A stretch of DNA of 64,000 nucleotides from Cliona cf. orientalis (taxonomy: Eukaryota > Porifera > Demospongiae > Clionaida > Clionaidae), in NCBI GenBank assembly GCA_963930775.1, contig OZ005707.1:5084001-5148000 (forward strand), read 5' to 3'. The translations under genes were made by a program, and so were the position numbers. The notes under the pieces are model-generated. The model was not told the DNA's origin, did not search any database, and was given only the letters and a program-made list of their open reading frames with translations. Below are positions 46,586-59,282 of this stretch, piece by piece (the first letter of the stretch is position 1; every line of letters begins with the position of its first letter).

Positions 46586-49292
46586 TTAGTCACTATCAAA
46601 CTTGATGCTGTAGACCTGAGTGTCAATGGCACCCCCTCTGTAGGTACCTCGCTTCTTCTTAGTCTTCTCATGGCGGAAAGATTTACCTATAGTTACCAGC
46701 GAGACAGAGTCAATGGGTATAAGTAATGAAGCTGGACCCTTTTTCGTTCGACGACCATTACCAACTCCGTACACATGTACCATGGGTGTATAGAGAGACT
46801 ATGATATAGCTAACCTTTGGTGAACTTCAAATCTTTATTTGCCTTCTCTCCCCACGAACCCCTGGATCCAGCCTGAACATACAATAGTAGTACAATGTCG
46901 TGTACTAGCCTTGCCTAATAGTTCACTATTATAGCTAACCTTTGCTTCGAAAGAGTTGTCCACTAGCCTTGGATCAACGTTGATATCTCCTTCGACCCGT
47001 CTGAACGGAGTAGACACGCCATTTCCCTTCTTGCCTTTTCCACCATTGACCTTCTGCAAGAGAAACACACAATGCATGCACATACCGTAAATCTGGAAAT
47101 TTTCGTTGTAAAAATATTTTCGTAGTCGATGGCGGGTATATACGAAAATTAATCTTACGAAAATTAGCATGCACTATTAACGCTAATGCAGTAAAGGGTC
47201 GTTCCTACGAAAATTTTTTTACATGAAAATTTATCATACGAAAGTTTTTTACACGAATATTTCCAGATCTACGGTACATGACATTGTACAGACTCGTAAC
47301 ATTTACATGTATGTAGTACCATAGTGATTATATCCCTTAAAAATAAATAATAATTATTATTGATTATGTATCAAAACACACCTTTGATGGTTTGTTGGCT
47401 GCTGGAAAAGTTGCAGAAGTGGTTGGTTTGGATGTCTTCTGATCGGGAGTTTGGGCAGCTGCAAAGAAACAGAAACAGGTGGTGATCTTTACCAACCATT
47501 AATAATTATTGTAGGGTGCATACCCATACTACCTACATTACATAGCACCAATAAAATTATCTCTGTACCTGCTTTCTCCTTTTTCCCTTTCTTTATCTTA
47601 GCACCACTGTCAGCTGTCACTTTTTGTTGAGGTACAAAGGCTTTAGCTTTAATGATGACCTCCTCTTGGTCAGAATCCTCACTGTCGGAGCTGCTGGAAC
47701 TCTCACTGGTTTCAACTTTCGTCTTCTTGTCAGTCTTGAGCAGAACCGGCTGTGTCTTTAGCCCCTTGGTGGCAGCTGCTAGTTTGGTCTCTTCATCATC
47801 ACTACTGTTCTCACTGTCGCTACTGGAGCTCTCACTGGTACTATCTTCTTCCTTAGCTGGTTTGGCTTTGGAAGGAGTGGCTTTAGGGGCAGCTTTCTTC
47901 ACCTTCACATGATCACCGCCAGGATTGGTCTCTTTATCACTACTGCTCTCACTAGTGCAGCTATCGCTTTCTTTTTTCTTAGCTGATTTGGCCTTTGAAT
48001 CAGATACAGCCACCTTCGATGTAGTAGTCACCTTAGTGACAGTCTTCTTGGCTGATACATCTTCGTCATTTTCATCTGAACTGGAATCTGATGCACTCTC
48101 ATTCGACTCTTCATTCTTCTTTTTCTTCTTAGCCTCAGCTGGAGTTACTAACTGTCTTTGCTTAGTCTTGGCAGGTGCAGCTGCTGGTGTCTTCTTTGTA
48201 GTGGCTATGCTTGGCTTTTTTGTACCATCATTCTCTTCGCTTTCAGAGTCTGTAGTGCTTGAGGATGTGTACTCGTCATCACTCGACTCCTTCTTGGAGC
48301 CTGGGGTGGCTTTTTCTTGCTGTTGGGTACCTTTTGAAGACTTTGTCTTCTCTAATGGCTTCTGCTGAAGAGGCTTAGTTTGCTGAACTTTGACCTTTGG
48401 TGTCGTCTTCTTTACTTCTTCTTCCGATTCAGAGCTGCTGTCGCTCTCAGATGAACTTGACTCGCTACTTGACGTTTTGGCCTTTCCCTTAGACTGTGCA
48501 GATTTGGTAGCCACTTTTATCTTGGCTTTTGCCACTCGAGGTCCACTGGTGTCCATTTCCTCATCATCTTCTCCATCAGACGTATCACTGCTATCCGAGC
48601 TATCAGCAGGTGCTGCTTTCTTTGCAGGTTTGGACATAGGCACCTGCTTTTTCGACTCAACAGTCTGTTTGATATTCTTCTTCTTGCTTGCTGTTTTGGT
48701 GGCAGCTGCCACCTCTTTTTTGGATGTCTTAGAACTCGTCTTTTTCTTTGCTTTTCCACTTTTTCCTTGATCCGTTTCCATCTCATCATCAGACTCCAAA
48801 CCAGAACTAGAGCTTGGTATTGTAATCACAGTCGACTTGCTCTCCACCACAGCTTTGCTGTCTCTTGGCTTCTGCTTTGTCACTGTTTCTTTCTTTCTCT
48901 TCTTTGCAGGAGGAGAGGCATCACTCGTCTTTCCATCTCGCATGCTGACTGTCCGTTTACCAGGGCGGCTGCAGACACAACACAGCAAGATAATAATATT
49001 AGCATGAAACGTGTATTTATTAGTACTTTGAAACTATAGTATACCTTGTTTGATAGTGTTGATAAAAGTCCATCAATCCAGGACCTTTCTGAGTTTGAAA
49101 TGGCTGTGTAATGGCATGGCACAGTATAGCTAAACCACTTTAATATTCTCCCGGGCAGAATCAGTTAATACTTACAACTTTGCATTCTTTTTTCAGTGAT
49201 TTGGCTGCTTTGGTTAAGTTACATTCAACCAAAAAGGCATGGACGTGAGGAAAGAGATCAGAAGGAACCACAGCTTCCTTAGCAGATGACAT
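46586..49292 (-). CDS. NOLC1: nucleolar phosphoprotein Nopp140 (636 aa)
   Basis: Nucleolar and Cajal-body chaperone of snoRNPs. Exons: 49176-49292, 49045-49088, 47569-48968, 47382-47458, 46940-47053, 46815-46872, 46586-46686. The N-terminal exon encodes a LisH-type segment ([20 protein letters not shown]). The central exon has about ten alternating acidic-Ser (SSSSDSE, CK2-site-like) and Lys/Ala/Pro-rich blocks, the hallmark of Nopp140. The last three exons form the conserved SRP40 C-terminal domain: [40 protein letters not shown] and the closing SIKFDSD. The order and the length (human about 700) fit NOLC1. Antisense frames across the acidic blocks are shadows. Confidence 0.93.
47083..47276. 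repeat. foldback element with TACCGTAAATCTGGAAAT-type ends
   Basis: The left end taccgtaaatctggaaat and the right end atttccagatctacggta are inverted near-copies. The interior repeats ttacgaaaattt in both orientations. 194 bp in a NOLC1 intron. Its terminal TACCGTA is shared with other elements in the window. Confidence 0.8.
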
Positions 49293-49462
49293 TGCTAGCC
49301 TCGTGGGTACGAGGCTACTCCCTTGCCTGATCTTTGTGCTTTGATGTCCCTTTTCCTGATGAACTGACGTGACCACGTGGTCGATGGTGCACTCACGTGA
49401 TCCAGCTTCCTCTACAAAAGTGGGCGGGGCTGGTGAGGTTGGGTCAATGGGTCAATCTAACG
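49293..49462. promoter_or_regulatory. bidirectional promoter of NOLC1 and MTHFD2 with two E-boxes
   Basis: 170 bp between divergent start codons. CACGTG occurs at 49374-49379 and 49394-49399, 20 bp apart. A tacgaggcta word near 49308 matches the end of the 15179 foldback family. Confidence 0.75.
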
Positions 49463-52400
49463 ATGGCTTCGATCGGAGTAAGAAGAGTTCTTTCATCTCT
49501 GAGGACAGAGGTAAGTCCTTAGTTCACATATCGACCATTATTTGATGGTACAGAGCACATATTTAATAATGATCATGCTTAGCTTATGAAATAATTTATA
49601 CAATACACTTGTGTTGTACTTGTCCATACAGGTCCTATCAAGCTGCTCTCTGAGGTTATCACCCAGCGTCTCTTTGCGCCCTATTCAGCGCAGCTATGCC
49701 GGTGGAATCAACGAGGAGTTTCTAACTACCAAGCCGGGGCTGAAGGCAAAGGTCCTGGATGGAAAGCGACTGTCAGCTCAAATTCAGAAGGAGGTGCGAG
49801 AGAGTGTCGACCAAATGACAGAAGTGGGAAAGAGGTGAGAAATATGACATGCTAATTAATTGTAAATATAGTCCTTTCTGTGCTGGATATTTCATCCCAT
49901 ATTGTTATACACGTTGTTGCATAATTTATTTTCAAGACAAGGCACCTATTACAGTGGCTCTGCCGTAGCTGGGCCCAGGATCAGGTTCGCCTGAGCAGGC
50001 AGTGGGATGTATAGTTGCCCTTTGGCAGTACGGTAGTATTAAAGATAGACCTGTATACTGCTGCCGCAATGTTTACTTTCTCACAAAGCTGCTTCTGTGA
50101 GAGTTAGCCCGGAACAATCATTAATGAATATAGAATTATCTTTCCTGCCAAAAACTGTATAATAATATTATTGTGTATTTCCTATCATGTACTATGGCCA
50201 CACTGTATGGCAAATCTTAATGTAGATTCTCTATAGTAATATTGTATCTCCTACTCTGGCAAAATTTTATAATACATTTTACCCCTCCACAGGCCCCCTC
50301 ACCTGGTGGCAGTGATAGTTGGTGACGATGGTGCATCGAGTGTCTACGTCAACAACAAGACAAAGGCTGCTGAGAAGTGTGGCATAATTGGAACTACCAA
50401 AAAACTGGGCAAGAATACCACGCAACAGGAACTGCTTGACCTCGTGGACGCACTCAACAAGGATAAGGAAGTGAGCAGTTTGGCACATCTGTCCTGTAAT
50501 AGGGTGACGTAATATTATACCCCAAGCTACATGGTATATACCTCTTATGTGGTTCCATGAATATTAGTGCATGTGTTTATAATTTGTCTGTGTTTCTTGG
50601 CCTGTCCCCACCATGCAGTCCACAGCCTCGTAGTTACAGACAGACTGCTGACAAATGTAGCTTGGGTATTATGATTAGAGGGACATCCTTATTTCATAGA
50701 TCCTTTACAAAGAGGTTCTACTGTATCCCCTCCTCATATACACACTCACTAACACTTAAGGTGACAATCATGACAATCTACTTTTTGACCTCAGTTTTTA
50801 TGTTGTTTTTAAAACCACAATAATGCTTTGATCTTTAATCACCACCCCTTTTAAAATACGAGCTGTCTATAACACTGGATTTTTCTGCGGATTAGCCCAA
50901 AAATGAAAACTATAGAATTTGCCAACCATTTCTGTAGACAAATCATACTACTCTTAAAACGTGCTTTAGCAGGAAGTGAACAAGCACATAATCAGGAGGA
51001 GGGTGGCCGCCCTCCATTTTACCCTCTGGCTATTATACAACCCTGAAATCAATCTTAAGGTGCATACCCTCTCCACCCCATTCTCACGCACACTTGTGCT
51101 CCCACAGGTGGACGGTATCCTGGTCCAGCTTCCCCTACCCCCACACATTGATGAGAAGACAGTCTGCTACTCCGTCACCCCGGAGAAAGACGTTGATGGG
51201 TTTCACTTCCACAACATCGGCCGGTACTGTGCCGGGGAACCTGGGAATGCCCTGATCCCGGCCACGCCCCTTGGGGTGCTGGAGATCATCAAACGATGCA
51301 ACATTCCAACGTACGGGAAGAACGTGTGCATCGCTGGAAGATCAAAGAACATTGGTACGCTTAATGCACAAGTGTGACTAATTTCCATGCATGTATGTAT
51401 TGTAATGTATTTGCAATTGGTATTGCACATACGCATGTCCATGTATTAATTCTTACTAACTTGTGTAGCCTATTATAGCCCCAGGGATAACTTAAATTAT
51501 CATTGGCCAATTCTGTAGCCTGTGTATCTTCTGAAGTGCACAGTGACCGATTCTAAGAATTGATTATCTGCATACATGTACATGCATGACATTCTGGAGA
51601 GTATTGTGTACTGAATAATTTTTATACATTATTTCAGGGTTTACTCTGATGACGCTGCTTCATAGCGATGGTACTGGTGATGCCACGACAACCATGTGCC
51701 ACCGTTACACTCCACCAGAGCAGCTCCCCGTCATGACAAAGACTGCTGACATCGTCATTGTGGCAACAGGTATGCACAATAATATTTATTATGGTACGTA
51801 GTATATATAGATCGTAGAGATTTCTTTCGTTTAATGGTGGTTTTTGTGTATAATAATTATAGGAGTGACTCATCTCATCAAAGCGGACATGGTCAAGGAG
51901 GGGGCAGCTGTCATTGATGTTGGTGAGTTCAGAGTTAAGCTGAAAATCTGTGTGAAGACTAGCAGTATATATTATGATCTTTAGCCTTGCTTGTTTCCAG
52001 GTCCTATTCCCAGTTTTCAGTATTGCATACTGAAGTGCATGCATGTGTGCATTGAAAGATCGGGGAGCCTGGGGACTGTGACCCATCATGCTCATGCTAT
52101 GAGGCACCAAGGGTGTTTGGGTGTATCCCCTTGGTAGCACAGTAATACCGTATTTAAAACCAATGTAGCGCAAGAAAATTCACATTCTAGGATTATTCAT
52201 AGTGTAAAGTGTGACGACCTTTACCAGAAAGTTGCACGAAATTGCTTGCATTCTAAACACGGAGGATCTACGTAGATTCTTGTTCTCTACTCTCTGTCTG
52301 GATAGAAATAGTGATTTTTGTGGTATATATTGTTTATTTTCATAATTCATTTGCAGGGATCACTCGTGTCAAAACAGCCGATGGTAAAGTCAAGCTACTG

Positions 52401-52556
52401 GGTGATGTAGACTTTGATAATGTGGCGCAAAAGGCTTCCATTGTCACTCCTGTTCCTGGAGGGGTGGGGCCTCTCACAGTTGCCATGGTGATAAGGAACA
52501 CCCTCTATGCAGCACAGAAAGACTTCAAGTTTGAGTTCCAGACCATCTATGAGTAG
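49463..52556 (+). CDS. MTHFD2: mitochondrial methylenetetrahydrofolate dehydrogenase/cyclohydrolase (355 aa)
   Basis: Interconverts 5,10-methylene-THF, methenyl-THF and 10-formyl-THF in mitochondrial one-carbon metabolism. Exons: 49463-49510, 49632-49834, 50293-50470, 51108-51354, 51638-51769, 51863-51922, 52357-52556, with TAG at 52554-52556. About 40 N-terminal residues are basic and Ser/Leu-rich, as in a mitochondrial presequence. The catalytic YxxxK is Tyr102/Lys106 in SSVYVNNK. The folate signature is [12 protein letters not shown], the nucleotide-binding loop GRSKNIG, and the C-terminal signature [11 protein letters not shown]. The lack of a formyl-THF synthetase domain separates it from MTHFD1. 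MTHFD2 and MTHFD2L cannot be told apart here. Confidence 0.93.
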
Positions 52557-52808
52557 AAGTTACACGTACAAACCTGGAGATTAATTTATTTTGAGAGCAC
52601 TATTACTCTAAAAATCATTAATAATCTATATTTTGAGTATTTATTATTTTGTAGGGACAGAAAATTATCAACCATTTTTTGCAAAAACTGTGAAATACAT
52701 TATTATTATACGGCAATAATTATAGTGCAGTGTGTGGGTGCATGGACAGGTATAATACAGTAATCATTTATGTCTCCCATCCAGCTTTGGCTGCCGGGAG
52801 AGACTAGT

Positions 52809-55800
52809 TCAGTAGTGGCTCTTCTTGGCTTTCTTGAGCGAGTTCAAAGCTCTTTCTCTCAGTTCTCTCTCTTTTGCTTCGTTGCCCTCCACCTCACTCC
52901 CACTACCAGACTCCTCCTGCATGTATCAATATACAGTTCAGAGATCAATGCACAACTATACTACAGTGATGTAATCATAGTCATTGGTCAATATAAAAAA
53001 ATAGGTGCTCACTTCAGGATTTCATTCAAGAGGGTAGTGCCAAAAATTCAATTTTGGGGGGGGGGGGGGGGGGGGGGGGGAAATAACTGAAGATTCAATG
53101 AGGGGAGGGGGATATTATTATACATATACAAAAGTGCCGCCAAAAATCTTGCCTATTCCCAGTGACTATCCAATGTACAGCTAGAGCGTATCAACTAGCA
53201 TCAACCCACCTCTTCCCTCCTCCTCTTCTTCCCGTGTTTCTTGTGCTTCTTGCTGTGTTTCTTACTGTGCTTCTTTTTGTGATGAGAGGATCTCTTGTGA
53301 GCCTTCTCTGGCGAGGATGTCTCACTGCCATGCCTCTTGTGGTGTTTCTTGCGTTTCTGCAGTTGAAGAGTATCATGATGTTACAATGTCATGTTTACTA
53401 TAGTGTAGTGCTCACAATGTACGTATTGTTTGGTGAGTGTGCAGCTAATTAGCAATACATGATATCATGTACATGTAATTAGAGTGGAAATTGTAAACAA
53501 CAGGGTTGAAGGGTGTGGTCTGGGAGGGGTGGGTATGGCCTATCAAATGGGTCACCATAATACTGGGGGAAAAAAAACTGTACTGTACATGTTCAATACA
53601 TACCTTAGTGGGAGGAGTTTCTGGTGACATGGATCTCTCCGAGAGGGACACAGACCCTTCACTATCGCTGCTTCTCTCCCCTCTTCTCCTCCTCCTTCTT
53701 ACTGGTGGCTCGGGACTACTCATCCTGCGCTTCTTCTCAGCTACTTCAGCCATCATCCTACCAGCCCTTTCATCACCACCACCACCACCTCTGGCGCTCT
53801 CTCTCCCACTCCTCTTCGTTTCATCCCTAGACTTCTTTACAGGAGGTGGCCTACGTTCTGGGCTCTCATTTGAAACTCTCCGGTGTCTACTGGACTGTCT
53901 TTTATCTTCCCCTGACTGTCTGCGTGAGGTTGAAGGTGGGGGAGGCTTCTGTCTCTGTTTCTCTCTCGGAGGAGGAGAGGGGGAGGGAGATGGAGAAGGG
54001 GAGGGAGAGGGACGGCTCTTTCGTTTCCTTGGCGGGGGACTAGGTGGTGACATGGAACGGGATGACCTGGAATGGGTATCAGACATACCAGCTTCAGACG
54101 GTGAGCTTGATCGGCTACTATCAGGTGTTGGGGAGCGTCGCTTGCTAGCTCGTTTTTGTCCTTGCCGTTGTTGTTGTTGTTGCTGTTGTCTAGAATTAGA
54201 TCGCTTGATTTCAGGGACACGTGCTTCTTTCCTCTCCCTCTCCCTTTCTCTCCTGTCAACACCTTTAAACTCTCTCTTTTCTTGCTGCTGCCTCTTCTTG
54301 CGCTCAGTTGGCGAGGGACTTCTCACTCTCTGTCTATTATCACGACCTGATACCGGCTGTCTCTTGCGTTCGATTGGTGAAGGGCTCCTCCCTCCCCTCT
54401 GCCTACTCTCACGACTGGTCGTTACCTTCCCCTTTGAGGGTTTCTGCCTTTGCGGGCTAGGGGAAGGAGAACGAGAGCTGGCAGAATCAGATTTACTGTC
54501 CTCGGTGCCAGAATCGGGGCTAGGTGACCTTTGAACCGGTTGACCTTTCGGCTGCTTGGACTTTGCCAGAGGAGGAGGAGGAGGAGATGGCTCGGAAATG
54601 TCAGGGTCAGGGGACAGTGAACTAGATAATGAATCCACCGACGAAGGAGACTTTGATTTGACTTCTCTCTTTTCTTCTTCCGATTCGCTGCTGCTTGAGG
54701 AGATGTCGTATTCTGGGCGCTTGTGAGGGGGTACGTGCACAGGGGAGCGGGCTGGTTCCCCCCTCTTAAGGGGCCGGGAGGAGGAGGATGATGAGGGGGG
54801 ACGGCGAGGGGGAGGAGAGGACGCGTAAGGGGGCCGTCGCATCTTGTTGGGAGGGGGAGGGAAGTCTCGTCGCTGGCGAGGGGTGGGGGAGATGCGGATT
54901 GGACTCCGGATGGGGTTGGTGCCTCTGTGCAGGGTGCATGCAGTGTGTGGGGTAGCAGATGAAATCAATACCCTAATAGTACTAGTAATACTGTATAACT
55001 CTTAGAGCATCAGTTAATGCACAGCTTTATTACGGGTGATATAAACATAACTTTTCAGTCAACTACTTCTAAGTACAAACATTATAACATACCTTCTATC
55101 AGATAACCGGCCACCTAGCTTCCTGGGGCTAGGGGAGGCAGACCTGGAGTGGGGTCGTCTACGCCGGTCTGGAGATCTGGAATGAGACCGTTTTCTCCTT
55201 GACACAGGTGAACGAGAACGGGATCGAGACCTGCGTCTTGGCTGATATTTGGGACTGGGGGAACGGGAATAGGACCTCCTCCGCCTTCGGTTGGGAGATC
55301 TTGAACGGCTACAGCACCAATGAACAACTGTTGTTAATACAATTCAAATGAAGCAATATCGTGCAAAACCCTCGGCACAGTTGCCCAAGCATATCAAGAG
55401 CTTGCAAGATACATATTTGGATGCATAAACCAGGTATATGTGCAGGTAGCGCGGTAACACACTCACAAAATTAATGGAACGACTACTTACCTTCTGGATC
55501 TCCTCCTCCTATAACGAGGAGAGTAGCTTCTTGAGCGACTTCTAGATCTGCAGAGAAACACAAGGCACAACATGCACACAATGAGAAATGGTCCACTTTC
55601 ATTGATCTACACGCATAAATGTACCTTCTCCTGCGGTGAGGGGACCTGTAGCTCTGTCTCCTTCTGGGTGGACTCCTGCGCCTAGGGGAACGGCTTCGAC
55701 TCCTCGACCTACACAGTTCAAAGAAAATTATAATAATGGACAAATAATTATTAATGGGAAATTTTTGCACACTTGAATAATATCACAAGCAATAAACAAA

Positions 55801-57991
55801 TGATTATTCACTGCATGATCTTCTAAAAGGCACATACTTACCTTCGTCGCCTAGGAGATCGCGAGGAGCTCCGCCTTCTATTTCTAGGACTCCTACTGCG
55901 TTTCCTGGGTGACCTCGACCTGGACTTTGGTGACCTGGAATCAGATTTTGACCTTGAGCGGCCCTTGGCAGAAGAGGATGACGATGATGAGGCGTCATCG
56001 TCCTGGTGGGCGGAGTTTCCCTTCAGGGGATTCTCGGCCATGTGGTCGGGAAGATTCTTGACTGCTTCAGATATGGCCGCCTCTGCTCCATTAGCGACGG
56101 TGGGCAGGGGGAGAAGAGGCTCTCGCTCTGGCTCCGGCTCCGGCTCAGGCTCAGGGGAGGATGGCTCAGCTTCTGCAGGGACACTGCACAAAAGGGAGAT
56201 GCAGACAACTATGAAATACATGTAAATGGAAATACGATACTTGGTAGTCCTAGTGGATAAAGGTTTGGTATTGCATTGTGGCTAGATAATCACTCACCAC
56301 AAAGTCGTGAATTTAAGCCCCATCCATGCACTATATAAACCCTGTTTGCATTAGACATGCTACGTACACGTACATGTACATCCAATTAGCCTGAAAATTT
56401 CATGTACATGTATGACAGTGACTGCGCAGCATTGACAGTCACACCAGTGCAATTGTAATAATTATTATGAGAAAATATTGACTTACTGTTGCTCATTCTG
56501 TTGCACTGGCTCCACATAAGCAGGCGGTGGTTGTTCCACATGCTGCTGCTGTTCTTGTGCATGAGCTTCCTCTCTCTGCTGGTGTCCAGGGTGAGGAGGC
56601 TGCAACAGTGGTGGCTTTTGTCGTTCTTCCTGCTGCTCCCTCTCCCTCCTCCTAGCCTCCCTCTCCTCGTACTCCTTCTGGCGTCTCTCTAGCATCTCCC
56701 TCTCTGTCTCTGTGTGCCGCTGAAGGCTCACGGCAATCCGCTCCTGCTCCAACTGTAGCCGTACAAAAACGTGTGTGTGCACAGCAAGGGAAAGATGCAT
56801 GCGAGAAATTTCTTTGTCAAAAGCAGTATTACACACGGTCTATGATCACATACAAGATGCTACATTATAAATACATGATAATAACGTGTATATATCATAA
56901 GATGTTCACAAAAAACTCTATGTACATACACATGGTGTGTGAGTGTGTGTGTGTGTGTGCATGGGTGTGTAGTTACTGTATACCTTCTGGAGCACAATAT
57001 TTTATGTACAAAGGATGCCTCTGTCAAGTGAGGGAAGATACAGAGCAGGTGACAGCATTGAAACAAAAACAAGAAACATGCAACTAAGAATATACAAGGG
57101 GAAATTCCAATTGGAGCCCACCACAACTCAACATGCACAATAAACTAAACTACAAAAGGGAGCTACATAACTCGAGCCTAAGGAATCATAGGAAATTTCT
57201 AATAAGAGCCCACCAAATACAAAACTGAGCATAAATTTCCAGCAGATAACATGTTGCATGTGCATGCATGCTTACCCTAGAGTACACAGGTCAGTGGGGA
57301 GAGCGGCCATAGAGTGGCGGACCCAGTACTCTGAAGGGTCTTGAAAGACGAGACAACAGTAAAAACAGTGTACACAAAAATTACATTCCCAATAATATAC
57401 ATGCACTAATACTTACACATCCTTTCAAATTTCTCCACGTAAACACACATACAGGGAAAAAACAAACCAACCTTCTTTTGTCGTATTTCCTCTTTCTTTT
57501 GCTCCAAGAAGATGGATGGGATCCCACCTATGTTTTCCTGGGCACTGGCGAGAAGATCCCACAGCTCTTGCATGAAGATGCGGGCATTTTTGCCGTTCAG
57601 AAATCCAGTGAGGTTCATCTGCATGTCTTTAGGGTCGGGGAACTGGGTGTTTTCGAGAAGGTTGAAGACAAATTCAACCACGACATCATCGTCAATCCCA
57701 AGCAGCTGGTTCACACGAGTCGTGATCCATGGCTTAATGGTGTCTAGATTCACCTTACTCATATCGACCTGTAAATGTGCAATTACTGGATTGATATAGA
57801 CAAGTGTTTGTGGCACCTTGGTCCCAATATTTGAGGGAAATTTCATGGTCTTCAATAGTTTCTTCTGCTTATTGTAGAAGCGAGCATCTTGCTCAGAATT
57901 GGTGCCCTGACAAGAAGATTGATGGCATCAACGCAGAGTACTAAAATTAAATGCAGGTACAACTCACCCTGAAGAAACCAGCATCCGCCAT
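52809..57991 (-). CDS. SRRM1: Ser/Arg repetitive matrix protein 1, splicing coactivator (983 aa)
   Basis: SR-related nuclear protein (SRm160) that promotes splicing and 3'-end processing and binds nucleic acid through a PWI domain. Exons: 57968-57991, 57817-57906, 57472-57768, 56487-56752, 55842-56183, 55625-55708, 55491-55547, 55093-55308, 53604-54924, 53210-53356, 52809-52916; phases agree. It begins MADAGFFRGTNSEQDARF. The PWI domain is at about 40-125, with IKPWI at 49-53 and LTGFLNGKNARIFM. A charged Gln/Glu/Arg helix at about 138-190 follows, with a PPAY motif. Long RS/SP-rich segments come next, then a His/Lys-rich tail (KKHSKKHSKKHKKH) as in other SRRM1 proteins. The long plus-strand frame at 53506-54534 is an antisense shadow. 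Confidence 0.94.
53056..53080. repeat. run of 25 G
   Basis: Homopolymer in the last intron of SRRM1 (between exons 53210-53356 and 52809-52916), following attcaatttt. No inverted partner was seen. Confidence 0.9.
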
Positions 57992-59282
57992 CTTCAAACC
58001 TTTAATAGTCATGCGGGTCGAAGCTCATTTCCGTATACTATAGCGTATACGGAAAACACGTTTTTTGAGAAGGTGTGTCGTGCACTGGTGGTACTGGTAG
58101 GTGCAGGTTTGCTCCATCGTGACTGGACAGCAAGAAGGGCCCTTACGGTTAATTTTCAGGCAAGGTACGTTGGAAAAAGTGTGTGCGCAGCTGCTAACCA
58201 ACTTGTAGCTTCTCTGGGACTACCGACATGGTGGGACAGAATGCCCTCAAGTTGTCGCGCTCAGGCTATCAAAATCTGATACCTGGCTGCGCATATTGGA
58301 GGGTTATGGTTTAGTAGAGCCTAGTCCCCTGGCCCCTTCCCAACTTTTCAGTGTGCAACATAATGCATAAAAATTATAGATACGTAATAATAGTGCCGGT
58401 GGAGCGCCTTATGAATATGGTTACGGTAGCGGTAGCGCGCTCTAATTAGAATCGATTCTTTCATTAACCCTCGGCGCATGCGCGAGGGGCACGGTAGTCC
58501 AGTAATCATTCTGTTACCACGCCAGCTGCTACATATATACCGTACTTACTGTAATTTAGACACCACTATATTAATATAAGCGCCATCTGGCCATTTATGG
58601 TATTTTTCCTTCTAAATATAGCGCCAAACATTGACGGAATTATTTTTAGGTGGCGCTTAGTAAATTACAATGTACCACAGGCCACTGATTGATCAACCCT
58701 ATACCAGTCCATAAATAAATATGTGTATATAGTCCAGGCGTTGTGACAAAGGTCGATTAACAGCTACTTGTAATTACGTACCCTAAAATTCTCAAAATTA
58801 TTCCAGTTGATGCCTATAATGCTAGCATAATTCTCAAGTGCTTACACATACCTATTATGCTCAAAATTATGTCGGCATAATTTACTTACCCCTACCTACC
58901 AACCCCCTTTCCATATTGGTGGATCTGCTTATATATAAGCATAATAAACCATCAACAGTATGAAGAGAGGTCTACATAGTTTTTTGGCATGGTCTATAGG
59001 CCCATTGGATATGGCATAACTACAGTAGTTTTGATCCAGTGTACCGTTGCTGTATAAGCTGTGCATGCGTGGCTTGTTATGTGACCATTGGGACAGATGT
59101 GAGTTTGCTGTGTTGGGGAACGGGCTTCCATGCATTCAGGAATGTCTTTTACGGCTTCCCTGCTCACCAGCTATGAATAGTGGAAACAAAGCCACATAAT
59201 GTGATTCATTGAGTGTGATCCTAGCACCAATTTATTATCATCCAGGGGGACTCTTTCTTTTTTCCTGACAGGTCAGATCATA
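57992..59282. other. intergenic region upstream of SRRM1
   Basis: Contains the presumed SRRM1 promoter. A perfect inverted repeat (arms 58028-58038 and 58045-58055, tttccgtatac/gtatacggaaa) lies 37 bp upstream of the ATG. A foldback element is at about 58540-58677. The frame near 58073-58279 is not supported as a gene. Confidence 0.4.
58540..58677. repeat. small foldback element with GCGCCA inverted words
   Basis: The left part has taccgtacttactgtaattt and ataagcgccat. The right part has tggcgcttagtaaattacaa then tgta. It gives imperfect inverted arms about 138 bp apart, again beginning TACCGTA like other elements here. Confidence 0.55.

Noticed and set aside
47652..48770. Three long plus-strand frames rich in Ser/Leu/Phe
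   Set aside because: Antisense shadows of the acidic Ser and Lys-rich blocks of NOLC1, which has matching homology, splice sites and domain order.
53506..54534. 342-codon plus-strand frame, Leu/Ser/Gly-rich, seemingly membrane-like (repeated at 61572-62597)
   Set aside because: It is the exact antisense of the SRRM1 RS/SP-rich exon and its duplicate. Low-complexity RS codons lack stops on the other strand.
56860..57138. 92-codon minus-strand frame in an SRRM1 intron as an extra exon
   Set aside because: Joining 57472 directly to 56752 keeps phase and matches SRRM1 homology; the insert has TG/CA repeats and no conserved text.
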